Shown: piece after piece, positions 17,910-26,174 of the stretch
How positions within the stretch are numbered: the first letter of the stretch is position 1
How the letters are laid out: the number at the start of each line of letters is the position of its first letter
Source: Lachnospiraceae bacterium
GTDB taxonomy: Bacteria; Bacillota; Clostridia; Lachnospirales; Lachnospiraceae
DNA length: 49,792 bases
NCBI GenBank assembly: GCA_900767585.1
Contig: CAAFZP010000117.1
Span: 1 to 49,792, forward strand
Reading direction: 5' to 3'
The notes under the pieces: generated by a model
Seen by the model: the letters and a program-made list of their open reading frames with translations, nothing else
What the model was told of the DNA's origin: nothing
Database searches by the model: none
Program-made: the position numbers and the translations under genes

Positions 17910-19397
17910 TTAAATGTGTAAAAATTTCTTTACTTCTGTCAGCATATCTTCCTTGTCGCATACAATATCATGACGGACAGGTGCCTGACGGATATCTTCG
18001 ATTGCCTGCGGAATCTTCACACCGGAAAGCTTGTTCAACGCATCTACAAGCTCAAAATCCGACTGTTTGTCATAGGCACGGTCAATCGCATTCATGACGC
18101 TTCGGGTGAACTTATAAGGACTTGCAGTACTTGCAATCACCGTCGGTGTCGTATCTCCGGTTTCTTTTACGTATTTGTCATAGACAGATGCTGCAACTGC
18201 AGTGTGGGTATCCATAATATACTGATCGGATTCGTACACCCGCTTGATTGTCGCTGCAGTCTCCTCTTCCGATGCATAATTTCCGTAGAAATCTGACAAC
18301 TGCTTCTTCATATCTTCTGTAATCGTGTATGCGCCTTTCCCGGAAAGTGCCTGCATCAGTGCTTTGTTTTTCTCTGCATCGTTGCCTGCAATGCGGTAGA
18401 TCAGTCTTTCCAGATTGCTGGAGATCAGAATATCCATCGAAGGCGATGTTGTCAGAATAAACTCCCGGTTTCTGTCATATGTACCTGTACGGAAGAAATC
18501 ATACAGGACTTTATTTTCATTGGACGCACAGATAAACTTATTGATCGGAAGTCCCATCTGCTTTGCATAAAACGCTGCTAAAATATTTCCAAAGTTTCCG
18601 GTTGGTACAACCACATTGATCTTGTCGCCAGCCTTGATTTCACCGTTTGCAACCAATCTTGTATAAGCATATACATAATAAACCATCTGTGGTACCAGAC
18701 GACCAATATTGATGGAGTTTGCAGATGAGAATTGATATCCCTTCGACGCAAGGTACTCATTCAATTCCTTGTCAGAGAACATCTTCTTCACACCTGTCTG
18801 TGCATCATCGAAATTGCCCGTGATACCAATGACGCATGTATTGTCACCCTTCTGGGTTACCATCTGTTTTTCCTGGATTGGACTTACACCGTGTTTTGGA
18901 TAGAACACAATAATCTTTGTTCCCGGTACATCCGCGAACCCGGCAAGCGCTGCCTTTCCGGTGTCTCCGGATGTTGCAGTCAGAATCACGATCTCATTTG
19001 TTACATGATTCTTTTTTGCAGAAGTCGTAAGCAGATATGGAAGAATGGAAAGTGCCATATCCTTAAATGCAATCGTCGCTCCATGGAAGAGCTCAAGATA
19101 ATACGCACCCGCTTTCTTTACAAGCGGCGCAATCTCTTTTGTATCAAACTTGGAATCATACGCACTGTTGATGCAATGCCGGAGTTCTTCCTCTGTAAAA
19201 TCCGTCAGCATCAGTTTCATTACCTGATATGCGACTTCGCGGTAATCCATCTTTGCCAGTTCATCAAGTGTTTTATCAAATGCCGGAATCTGGTCAGGCA
19301 CGAACAGACCGCCTTCGTTTGCAAGTCCCTTCAAAATCGCCATGGAAGCAGTTGCTTCTTCCTTTGCATTTCTTGTACTTCTGTAAATTAATTCCAT
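17910..19397 (-). CDS. thrC: Threonine synthase
   Basis: The 495-residue protein starts MELIYRSTRN, with the PLP lysine in LFHGATIAFKDMAL (around residue 110) and LTATSGDTGKAAL and VPTGNFGN phosphate/PLP loops. It is the longer, type-2 (yeast/E. coli-like) form. It converts O-phosphohomoserine to threonine. The ribosome site AAAGGAG is close to the ATG. It begins 12 bp after the 3D-domain gene and is probably read from that gene's promoter. No T-box or Thr leader was seen. Confidence 0.95.
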   Translation of the reverse strand: MELIYRSTRNAKEEATASMAILKGLANEGGLFVPDQIPAFDKTLDELAKMDYREVAYQVMKLMLTDFTEEELRHCINSAYDSKFDTKEIAPLVKKAGAYYLELFHGATIAFKDMALSILPYLLTTSAKKNHVTNEIVILTATSGDTGKAALAGFADVPGTKIIVFYPKHGVSPIQEKQMVTQKGDNTCVIGITGNFDDAQTGVKKMFSDKELNEYLASKGYQFSSANSINIGRLVPQMVYYVYAYTRLVANGEIKAGDKINVVVPTGNFGNILAAFYAKQMGLPINKFICASNENKVLYDFFRTGTYDRNREFILTTSPSMDILISSNLERLIYRIAGNDAEKNKALMQALSGKGAYTITEDMKKQLSDFYGNYASEEETAATIKRVYESDQYIMDTHTAVAASVYDKYVKETGDTTPTVIASTASPYKFTRSVMNAIDRAYDKQSDFELVDALNKLSGVKIPQAIEDIRQAPVRHDIVCDKEDMLTEVKKFLHI

Positions 19398-19409
19398 TTT
19401 GTTCTCCTT

Positions 19410-20288
19410 TTATTCAACTACCAGATAGGCAGAGGTTGTTCTCATGTTAAAGTTTAATGCTTCCTGATGCGTATTGCAATAAATATCAAAATGTTTTCCG
19501 GTGATTGCACCACCACGGTCTTCTACGGAATAAATCTGCCCATCAATCATAATTTTTGTTCCAAACGGAAATTCTTTCGGTGCAGCGATCGACCATCCTG
19601 CCACTGCCGGTTTACCACTGGCTGTCACAGGATTTACCATATTGCTCCATTTTCCACAACAGATCGGGCAAGGGCAATATGCAGTCAGAAGGTACTCTCC
19701 AAGATATTGATAGTTTCCGTTTGCATCTGCAGGAACATACGTCGCCGAGCCTGTCGAAGACGGTACTGTAGTCGCTACAACCGATGGATCTGTTTCTGCC
19801 GAGGCAACCACAACGGCATCCGGATCATATTCGCCAATTTCCCCCGGACCGCTGTGAACGGCTGTCAATGCCTCCAAAGCAGCCTGATCTCTCTTGTCCT
19901 GCCGTCTTGCAGACAAAATCTCATCAATCTGCTTCTCCGTACGTTCGAGCTGCGCAAGCTGTTCTGTCTCATAATTCACATTAACCATATCATCATAGGA
20001 AATCGCAGTTTCCGCAAACAGATTACCTGAAAACGCTTCTTTGTTCTTTGTCAGATCGGCAACCGTCATCATAACACCGGTCGCAACTTCTTTGTTTGCA
20101 GCGCGGTCCGCCAGTGAGATTCCACATACAATAAGCAAAGCCACAACCACCAGTCCGGTTCCGATGTATTTTCCATATTGATGCAGAAACGATTTTACAA
20201 CGGTCAGCTGTTCCTTTATCCGGCTGTTTTTCTTCTGCTTATCCTCTTTTTCGGTCAGAATTTCCTGTTCTATCTGCTTTGTTTCCAT
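19410..20288 (-). CDS. Membrane-anchored 3D-domain protein (YocH/RlpA-like, probable wall hydrolase)
   Basis: The 292-residue protein has a charged cytosolic start, one membrane segment (residues ~41-60), a helical, partly coiled region (~100-140), an Ala/Ser/Thr/Val-rich linker (~155-190) and a C-terminal 3D domain (~200-292). The domain begins TAYCPCPICCGKW and carries Asp257 (EDRGG) and Asp268 (HFDIY). Such domains belong to the double-psi barrel group that includes lytic transglycosylases. I use the ATG at 20286-20288, about 10 nt after GAGGTG; an ATG 9 bp upstream is too close to the site. The leader has a WalR-type box (20349-20365), as expected for cell-wall enzyme genes. thrC follows. 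Confidence 0.88.
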   Translation of the reverse strand: METKQIEQEILTEKEDKQKKNSRIKEQLTVVKSFLHQYGKYIGTGLVVVALLIVCGISLADRAANKEVATGVMMTVADLTKNKEAFSGNLFAETAISYDDMVNVNYETEQLAQLERTEKQIDEILSARRQDKRDQAALEALTAVHSGPGEIGEYDPDAVVVASAETDPSVVATTVPSSTGSATYVPADANGNYQYLGEYLLTAYCPCPICCGKWSNMVNPVTASGKPAVAGWSIAAPKEFPFGTKIMIDGQIYSVEDRGGAITGKHFDIYCNTHQEALNFNMRTTSAYLVVE

Positions 20289-20348
20289 ATTATTCATTCA
20301 CCTCTTAAAACTCCTGTATCATCATCCTAAGAAATTTATGATGAAAAT

Positions 20349-20365
20349 GTTACAAAATAGTTACA
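20349..20365 (-). promoter_or_regulatory. WalR-type box in the 3D-domain gene leader
   Basis: On the minus strand TGTAAC-N5-TGTAAC matches the published WalR (YycF) consensus TGTWAH-N5-TGTWAH. It lies about 15 bp downstream of the -10, near +8 to +24 of the likely transcript, a position more typical of repression than activation. Confidence 0.6.
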
Positions 20366-20379
20366 TTTATACTCTCATG

Positions 20380-20408
20380 ATTATAATTCAAGTACGCTTT
20401 CAGGTCAA
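20380..20408 (-). promoter_or_regulatory. Promoter of the 3D-domain gene and thrC
   Basis: On the minus strand there is TTGACC (20403-20408), a 17-bp spacer and TATAAT (20380-20385). Confidence 0.82.
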
Positions 20409-20560
20409 GTCATTTTCTGTAAGTATTTCATGTATTTTTGCGCTTTTTTCTTACATTTTCCCACGTTGCCGCTAGACTTTTTGACAAAGTATGTATATAC
20501 TGATTCCATATGTTATGTTTACATTACGTCAACCAGAAAGGACTGCATCCACGTATTACT

Positions 20561-21355
20561 ATGGCAAACTTCCCAGGAATCTATACAGCAAAAAGAAAAG
20601 ATGGCAGCACTTATTTCCGTGCGTCCGCCACACATTTGAAAAAACATATCAGCCTTGGCAGTTATGAAACCGAAGAAGACGCTTCCCGTGCATACAAAGA
20701 AGCACGTTTTGTTTTGGAGCATTCCGCCATTACGTGTGAACAATACCGGCTTTTTTCAAGTCTTTCCTATGATAAATTCATATGCCTGATCAACTTCCGT
20801 GATCATGGGATCTACTTCAAAACACCAATCTATCTCTGCCACCAGTATTTTGAATACCACCTGTCGCCGGACAGCATCCTGAAATTCGACCGCGATGACC
20901 TCTTTTTTTATAGTTCCAAAAAAATACAGCAAAAAGGCGGATATCTGTTTGTCAGTGATTACGGAAGCCAGTACAGTATCCTGTCCCGCTATGGGATTCA
21001 TCCGTTTGCTGTTTATGACAGAGATTATCGCATGATAAACGGAGACCCCTTTGATTTCCGGTATTCTAATATTCTGATCATCAACACATATACAGGTGTA
21101 TACAGGCAGACCGGAACAGACGGAGTCGTCACATATCTTGTAAAAATCCACGTAAATGGGGACTTTATCGTCGGCACGTATGCGGATGAGATTACTGCGG
21201 CAATCGCATACAACAAAGCGGCCGATACACTCACCGTCCATGGAGTTCAAAAAGAATTTACAAAAAATTACATTGAATCCATGGATCGTTCAGCATATCT
21301 GGCCGCTTACCACTCGATTTCCATATCCAGTTCCGTCACAAATTATTTACCATAG
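20561..21355 (+). CDS. Two-AP2-domain protein with degenerate HNH core
   Basis: The 264-residue protein has an AP2-like DNA-binding module at the N-terminus (GIYTAKRKDGSTYFRA ... ISLGSYETEEDASRAYKEA) and a second at ~190-248 (YLVKIHVNGDFIVGTYADEITAAIAYNKAAD). Between them is a segment like the HNH core of AP2-HNH homing nucleases: RMINGDPFDFRYSNI, where the usual DHINGD has lost its His. It is probably a DNA-binding protein derived from a homing endonuclease and no longer a nuclease. The start is uncertain: the ATG at 20561 fits the domain, an ATG at 20510 has no ribosome site, and AAAGGA lies about 18 nt upstream of the chosen one. The 3' end overlaps the end of dusB by 20 bp. Confidence 0.75.
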   Translation: MANFPGIYTAKRKDGSTYFRASATHLKKHISLGSYETEEDASRAYKEARFVLEHSAITCEQYRLFSSLSYDKFICLINFRDHGIYFKTPIYLCHQYFEYHLSPDSILKFDRDDLFFYSSKKIQQKGGYLFVSDYGSQYSILSRYGIHPFAVYDRDYRMINGDPFDFRYSNILIINTYTGVYRQTGTDGVVTYLVKIHVNGDFIVGTYADEITAAIAYNKAADTLTVHGVQKEFTKNYIESMDRSAYLAAYHSISISSSVTNYLP

Positions 21356-22271
21356 AAGCAAGTGCATCATAGGATTCCACGGCATTCATCTTTGCACGAA
21401 GCTTCGCCGAATCCGGCATGCCCTGTGTATACCATGCCACATGTTTCCGCATCTCGTGGATTCCTGTGAATTCCCCTTTGTATTCCACCATCAGGGCTGC
21501 ATGGCGCAGCATCATCTGCTTTCTCTCCTCCACATCCGGTTTCGGGAGATGTTCCCCTGTATTTAAAAAATGCCTGATATCACGGAATATCCATGGATTT
21601 CCTTTTGCTGCCCGTCCGATCATCACGCTGTCACAGCCTGTTTTTTCTTTCATGGAAAGCACATCTTCTGCGCATGTGATATCCCCATTTCCGATTACAG
21701 GAACCGACACAGCTTCCTTTACCTGCCGGATCACATCCCAGTCTGCCTGTCCATGATAATACTGTTCTCTCGTCCTGCCATGCACTGCGATTGCCGATAC
21801 ACCTGCCTGCTCAGCGATCTGTGCCACCTTCGGTGCATTGATATGATCCGCATCAAAACCCGCCCGGATTTTAATCGTGACCGGAAGAGAAACCGCATGC
21901 ACCAGAGCATCGACGATATCTCCGATCAACTCCGGCTGTTTCATAAGTGCCGAGCCTTCCCCATTATTTACAATCTTCGGGACCGGGCACCCCATATTGA
22001 CATCGATAAAGGAAAATCCCCGGTTCTCGAGTCTTTTCGCCTGGGATGCCATAAGTTCCGGCTCGCTGCCAAAGATCTGTACACCGATTGGGGTCTCCTC
22101 CGGCTTTGTCATAAGCAGCGGTCCTGTATTTTTATTGTTATAATACATGCCTTTCGCACTCACCATCTCTGTGTATAAAATATCACAGCCCATCTCCTTG
22201 CATAAGAGACGAAATGGCAGGTCACAGATACCTGCCATTGGCGCTAATGCGATTTTATCAACAAAATCCAT
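21336..22271 (-). CDS. dusB: tRNA-dihydrouridine synthase B
   Basis: The 311-residue protein is an FMN TIM-barrel enzyme: ALAPMAGICDLPFR at the start, VNMGCPVPKIVNNGEGSAL (catalytic Cys) near residue 95, and VHGRTREQYYHG and VIGNGDI FMN contacts. It reduces uridines in the tRNA D-loop. It is the last gene of dapA-dapB-DUF-coaX-dusB (11-bp gap to coaX). Its last 20 bp overlap the AP2 gene on the other strand. Confidence 0.93.
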   Translation of the reverse strand: MDFVDKIALAPMAGICDLPFRLLCKEMGCDILYTEMVSAKGMYYNNKNTGPLLMTKPEETPIGVQIFGSEPELMASQAKRLENRGFSFIDVNMGCPVPKIVNNGEGSALMKQPELIGDIVDALVHAVSLPVTIKIRAGFDADHINAPKVAQIAEQAGVSAIAVHGRTREQYYHGQADWDVIRQVKEAVSVPVIGNGDITCAEDVLSMKEKTGCDSVMIGRAAKGNPWIFRDIRHFLNTGEHLPKPDVEERKQMMLRHAALMVEYKGEFTGIHEMRKHVAWYTQGMPDSAKLRAKMNAVESYDALASMVNNL

Positions 22272-22282
22272 ACTTTCGTCCT

Positions 22283-23047
22283 TTATTGTTTTTCATAAAT
22301 TAACTGCAGACCTTTTAAAGTCAGATCTGCATCATAATAATCAATGCAATCTGTATTCTCTGAAATCAGCTTGCCAAGCCCTCCGGTTGCCACAACCTTG
22401 ATATCAGAAAGTCCGGATTCCTGCTTGATCCGGCGGATAATATACTCCGTCTGGCCAACATAGCCATAGAATACACCTGCCTGCATGCTGCTGACCGTAT
22501 CCTTCGCAAGGATCGTATCCGGTCTCTTGATCTCGATTTCCGGAAGCTTTGCAGTTCCGGACCAGAGTGCTGCTGCCGCAAGCCGGATTCCCGGTGATGT
22601 CGCCCCTGAATGGAACACGCCGCCTTCCAATACCAGATCATGTGTAGTTGCAGTTCCGAAATCGACAACGATCACAGGTCCGCCATACAGCTCATAAGCT
22701 GCCACAGCATCGACCAGACGGTCTGCCCCCAGTGTCTTTGGCTCCGGAATCGCGATATTGATTCCTGTCTTGATCCCCGGTGCCACGATGATTGGCTGGA
22801 TATTCAGATACTTGATGATGCCGCTCGTCAGGGAGTGCATGACCTTCGGCACAACCGACGCAATAATCACCGCATCGATCTCGGAGACCTCTATATTCCG
22901 TACCCGCAGCCAATCCACAAAATACACACCGTACTCATCCGATGTACGTGCTGTCCCGGTTGTGATCCGGAATGTTTTAATCAGTTTTTTCCCATCAAAC
23001 AGCCCGACTGTTATGTTTGTATTTCCAACATCGACTGCAAATAACAT
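22283..23047 (-). CDS. coaX: Type III pantothenate kinase
   Basis: The 254-residue protein starts LFAVDVGNTNITVGLFDG, the ASKHA phosphate-1 motif, and has GADRLVDAVAAYELYGGPVIVVDFGTATT in the middle and GGLGKLI near the C-terminus. It phosphorylates pantothenate, the first step of CoA synthesis; type III enzymes are usually not inhibited by CoA. It is 15 bp after the DUF gene and 11 bp before dusB. Confidence 0.95.
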   Translation of the reverse strand: MLFAVDVGNTNITVGLFDGKKLIKTFRITTGTARTSDEYGVYFVDWLRVRNIEVSEIDAVIIASVVPKVMHSLTSGIIKYLNIQPIIVAPGIKTGINIAIPEPKTLGADRLVDAVAAYELYGGPVIVVDFGTATTHDLVLEGGVFHSGATSPGIRLAAAALWSGTAKLPEIEIKRPDTILAKDTVSSMQAGVFYGYVGQTEYIIRRIKQESGLSDIKVVATGGLGKLISENTDCIDYYDADLTLKGLQLIYEKQ

Positions 23048-23062
23048 AGTTTCTTCCTTTCT

Positions 23063-23383
23063 TTAATTCAGGAAAAATGTCTGAAAATAAAGTTCAAGTT
23101 GTTCAAACAATTCCCGTTTTTCCTTTCTGAGTTGTTTTACCTTCAAGCCGCATCCGATCTCGTCATATAAGATATCTTCTTCTGCTGCATCTGTCACAAT
23201 ATTTAAATTTCCCATACTGTCAAAGACAAGCATCATGATTCCACCGACATCTTCCGTAAAAAGCGTGCACATAATCCGCAATTCCTTTTTTACTTCTGTC
23301 GGCAGATTCTCAAAATCTTCATTCAAATAATATTTCTGCGTGTACTTTGAAGCACTGCACAAAATAATCTCATCCTGATACAT
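23063..23383 (-). CDS. Small conserved protein (possibly DUF6145)
   Basis: The 106-residue soluble protein has no signal or membrane segment. It starts MYQDEIILCSASKYTQKYYLN and contains a Glu/Asp-rich middle and an amphipathic C-terminus (KRELFEQLELYFQTFFLN). I recall a Lachnospiraceae family, DUF6145, with this pattern, but cannot confirm it. The ribosome site AAGGA is 8 nt from the ATG. It is between dapB and coaX in the lysine operon. Function unknown. Confidence 0.75.
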   Translation of the reverse strand: MYQDEIILCSASKYTQKYYLNEDFENLPTEVKKELRIMCTLFTEDVGGIMMLVFDSMGNLNIVTDAAEEDILYDEIGCGLKVKQLRKEKRELFEQLELYFQTFFLN

Positions 23384-23415
23384 ATATATTCCTTTCTTCG
23401 TGGCAAAAAAGACTT

Positions 23416-24171
23416 TTATCCGATCACATCTGCCATGTCATAAAATCCTGCCGGCTTTCCGGCCAAAAACTTTGCCGCTTCCACTGCTCCTTTGGCAAAT
23501 ACGGATTTTGAGTATGCAGTATGTTTAAATTCAATCACCTCGTCGACGCCGGCAAAGATCACTTCGTGCTCGCCGACAATCGTACCGCCACGGACAGCCG
23601 AAATTCCGATTTCTTTTTTATCCCGTTTCTTTCTCACCTGGGACCGGTCATAGACATACTCATATGCATTGTCACGTGCTTCATTGATAGAATCCGCGAG
23701 TGCAAGTGCTGTACCGGATGGTGCATCCACCTTCTGGTTATGATGCTTCTCCACGATCTCAATATCATACCCGGCCGGAGCAAATACATTGGCTGCATCT
23801 TTCAAAAGCTTCATCAACGTGTTGATGCCAAGACTCATATTTGCAGATTTTAAGATTGCAACTTTCCCGGAACAAACAGAAACTTTATTTAACTGTTCCG
23901 GCGAAAGTCCGGTCGTGCAAAGCACAACCGGCACCTGCTTATCAACTGCATAATCAAGCAGCTTATCAACTGCGACTGCTGCCGCAAAATCAATGATGAC
24001 ATCTGCCTCCACGTCACATGCGTTGATATCTGTGAATACCGGATATCCATTCTCTCTATTATCTACAACGTCGATTCCGGCTACGATCTCTACTGTCGGA
24101 TCTTCCTTGCAAAGTCCTGTGATGACCTGCCCCATCTTGCCGTTACATCCATGCATTATAACACGAATCAT
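23416..24171 (-). CDS. dapB: 4-hydroxy-tetrahydrodipicolinate reductase
   Basis: The 251-residue protein has the N-terminal nucleotide motif VIMHGCNGKMGQVI, VVLCTTGLSPEQL, the catalytic EKHHNQKVDAPSGTAL (His-His and Lys) around residue 140, and GEHEVIFAG. It reduces hydroxy-tetrahydrodipicolinate with NAD(P)H in lysine and diaminopimelate synthesis. It follows dapA at 30 bp and shares its lysine riboswitch. Confidence 0.96.
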   Translation of the reverse strand: MIRVIMHGCNGKMGQVITGLCKEDPTVEIVAGIDVVDNRENGYPVFTDINACDVEADVIIDFAAAVAVDKLLDYAVDKQVPVVLCTTGLSPEQLNKVSVCSGKVAILKSANMSLGINTLMKLLKDAANVFAPAGYDIEIVEKHHNQKVDAPSGTALALADSINEARDNAYEYVYDRSQVRKKRDKKEIGISAVRGGTIVGEHEVIFAGVDEVIEFKHTAYSKSVFAKGAVEAAKFLAGKPAGFYDMADVIG

Positions 24172-24201
24172 TTGTTTTTCCTCCCAGTTTCTTCGTATGT
24201 A

Positions 24202-25092
24202 CTATTGAATCTTAATGCCAAAATCTGTCATTGCTTTTTTCAATTGCTCTGTATGCTGCGGCTCAAGCTCTGTCAGCGGCATACGAAGATTTCCTTCACA
24301 AAGTCCCATCAGCTCGACTGCTTTTTTGACCGGGATTGGATTAACTTCACTAAACAATGCATCGCAAAGTGGAATTGCCTTGATCTGAATATCTCTTGCT
24401 GCTTTTACTTCCCCTTTCAGATACTTGGAAACCATATCATGTGTCTGCTTTGGAGCGACATTTGCGAGGACAGAAATCACACCAAGTCCGCCAAGGGAAA
24501 GGATTGGGAGAACCTGATCATCATTTCCGGAATAAACATCCAGGCATCCATCTGCTAAACTTACAAGGCGGGCAACCTGTGACAGGTTTCCGGTTGCTTC
24601 CTTGATCGCAACGATATTTTCAACATTCTTTGCCAGATAAACTGCAGTTTCCGGCTGGATATTCGTACCGGTTCTGCTCGGTACATTATACATAATGATT
24701 GGCAGCTTCACAGAATTTGCGACTGCTGTATAATGTGCAATCAGGCCTTTCTGGGTTGCCTTATTATAATATGGTGTCACAACAAGCAGTCCGTCCACCC
24801 CATATTTTTCTGCTTCCTGGGACAGATAAATAGCAGTCTCTGTACAATTGGATCCTGTACCTGCAACAACAGGAATCCGCTTGTTGACCACTTCTGTACA
24901 AAAACGGATGCAGTCAAGATGCTCCTCATGGGATAATGTAGAAGACTCTCCGGTTGTTCCACATACAACGATACAGTCGGTTCCTCCGGCAATCTGATAC
25001 TCGATCACATCACGGAACTTATCATAATCTACAGAACCATCTTTCTTAAATGGTGTAACAATCGCAACTGCTGAACCTGTAAAAATCGACAT
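24202..25092 (-). CDS. dapA: 4-hydroxy-tetrahydrodipicolinate synthase
   Basis: The 296-residue protein starts SIFTGSAVAIVTPF. It has the GTTGESSTLSHEEH pyruvate site, the catalytic Tyr in YNVPSRTGTN and the Schiff-base Lys in VAIKEATGN. It condenses pyruvate with aspartate semialdehyde, the committed step to lysine. The ATG at 25090-25092 has AAGGAGG about 10 nt upstream; an upstream frame extending into the leader is riboswitch RNA, not protein. First gene of the operon. Confidence 0.96.
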   Translation of the reverse strand: MSIFTGSAVAIVTPFKKDGSVDYDKFRDVIEYQIAGGTDCIVVCGTTGESSTLSHEEHLDCIRFCTEVVNKRIPVVAGTGSNCTETAIYLSQEAEKYGVDGLLVVTPYYNKATQKGLIAHYTAVANSVKLPIIMYNVPSRTGTNIQPETAVYLAKNVENIVAIKEATGNLSQVARLVSLADGCLDVYSGNDDQVLPILSLGGLGVISVLANVAPKQTHDMVSKYLKGEVKAARDIQIKAIPLCDALFSEVNPIPVKKAVELMGLCEGNLRMPLTELEPQHTEQLKKAMTDFGIKIQ

Positions 25093-25162
25093 TTTTTTCT
25101 TTTCCTCCTTAAAAATAAACGTATCATGATTTTTACCGGAATCTTTTTCCCGGATTCCTGGT

Positions 25163-25200
25163 ATTAAATAAAGCCGGCACTTTCGATAAAGTGCCAGCTT
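25163..25200 (-). terminator. Lysine riboswitch terminator
   Basis: The minus strand AAGCTGGCACTTT pairs with AAAGTGCCGGCTT across a short loop (stem 25171-25200), followed by TATTT. It is just downstream of the aptamer, as expected for lysine-dependent attenuation. Confidence 0.85.
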
Positions 25201-25204
25201 GAAA

Positions 25205-25386
25205 AGTCTCAATTCCGGTAGCGCTCCATCTGCATGCTCACAAATGACAGTCATACAATTCTTCATTGCACAACCAGGATTCCAGTGCTTAGACATCTGT
25301 TTTCCTTCGGCGGTTTCCCCTTTTCCATGCGATCCACTGCTCTAAGTCATCCCGCAAAGTACTCTTGAATCCCGCACCTCTACTCA
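25205..25386 (-). promoter_or_regulatory. Lysine riboswitch (L box) controlling dapA-dapB
   Basis: The leader shows the conserved lysine aptamer blocks in order: GTAGAGGTGCG (5' arm), TTCAAGAGTA (loop E), GAAAAGGGGAAACCGCCGA, CTGGTTGTGCAATGAA, TGACTGTCA and the closing GGAGCGCTACC. The same blocks occur in the Bacillus lysC leader. It is followed by a terminator, so high lysine should stop transcription of dapA, dapB, the DUF gene, coaX and dusB. Confidence 0.96.
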
Positions 25387-25399
25387 TAAAAACGAAATT

Positions 25400-25428
25400 A
25401 GTATAGCATCGTTATGTCTGTCTGTCAA
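25400..25428 (-). promoter_or_regulatory. dapA operon promoter
   Basis: On the minus strand there is TTGACA (25423-25428), a 17-bp spacer and TATACT (25400-25405). It starts right after the stop of the SSB gene and just before the riboswitch. Confidence 0.88.
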
Positions 25429-25431
25429 TCC

Positions 25432-26061
25432 TTATTCCAAACATTCCATCTTGCTGACAGACACCTCATATGCGACCTTATTTACAACCTCGTCATTTCC
25501 TATTTTTTTCTGATATTCCCGGCTCTGGATCCGTCCCCAGACCGCTACATGTTCCCCGACTGCAAGCTTGCCTGCGAATCTGGCATTTCTTCCCCAGCAG
25601 ATACATGGAATATAGTCGGATTTTCCGTATGCACGGTTCACTGCAAGCAGAATATCTGCGATTTCCCTGCCGAGCGGTGTCATACGGTAAATCGGTTCCT
25701 TGCATATGTATCCATCGAGATAAATCTGGTTTGGTTTGTTCTCGTGGTCATCGACCTCGTCAATCACTTCAATTTCCCGTACAAACACAGACAGAATCAA
25801 CCGGTTTTTATTTTCCTCATGCTTGTTATAGGAACGAAACTGTCCTTTCGCAAGTACTTTCTCCCCGATGTGGCTTTTCTCCACATCGAACAACCGGTCT
25901 GAAACCATCAACGGTATCACATCATGCGCATCCGAAAGCCGGCTGACTACCAGGTCAACCATGTAAAACCCTTCGCCAAATATCTCATGGCTGAACCGAA
26001 AATCGGATACAATCTCCCCCGCTACAACCACCTGGTTGTTGTTCAGAATCTTCTCTGTCAT
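25432..26061 (-). CDS. Single-stranded DNA-binding-like protein with two OB folds
   Basis: The 209-residue protein carries two OB-like halves: NNNQVVVAGEIVSDFRFSHE... (1-~105) and NQIYLDGYICKEPIYRMTPLGREIADILLAVNRAYGKSDYIPCICWGRNARFAGKLAVGEH (~110-205). The second looks like the SSB core. The family's acidic C-terminal tip (DDDIPF-like) is missing; the protein ends KMECLE. Canonical SSBs have a single OB per chain, so this is a two-domain form seen in Clostridia. The ribosome site GGGAGG precedes the ATG. An 18-bp and a 16-bp palindrome lie upstream (26125-26156). Confidence 0.78.
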   Translation of the reverse strand: MTEKILNNNQVVVAGEIVSDFRFSHEIFGEGFYMVDLVVSRLSDAHDVIPLMVSDRLFDVEKSHIGEKVLAKGQFRSYNKHEENKNRLILSVFVREIEVIDEVDDHENKPNQIYLDGYICKEPIYRMTPLGREIADILLAVNRAYGKSDYIPCICWGRNARFAGKLAVGEHVAVWGRIQSREYQKKIGNDEVVNKVAYEVSVSKMECLE

Positions 26062-26124
26062 ATTTTATTCCTCCCTCTTGTCTTGTCACAGTACTTTTCT
26101 TTCCCCATAAACTGTGAGTTTTTT

Positions 26125-26156
26125 ATTGTACATTTACAATATATGCGTGCATATAT
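26125..26156. promoter_or_regulatory. Two overlapping palindromes upstream of the SSB-like gene
   Basis: ATTGTA-N4-TACAAT (26125-26140) overlaps ATATATGC-N2-GCATATAT (26139-26156). Both are perfect. They lie 64-95 bp before the SSB ATG where a promoter is expected, so they may be operators. Confidence 0.45.
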
Positions 26157-26174
26157 CGTAATATGACTGCAAAT

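Noticed and set aside
20481..20512. TTGACA upstream of the AP2-like gene as a full promoter
   Set aside because: No acceptable -10 is found at 16-19 bp spacing, so I did not list it.
25093..25296. N-terminal extension of dapA into the leader
   Set aside because: The stretch is lysine riboswitch and terminator; the true start follows AAGGAGG at 25090-25092.
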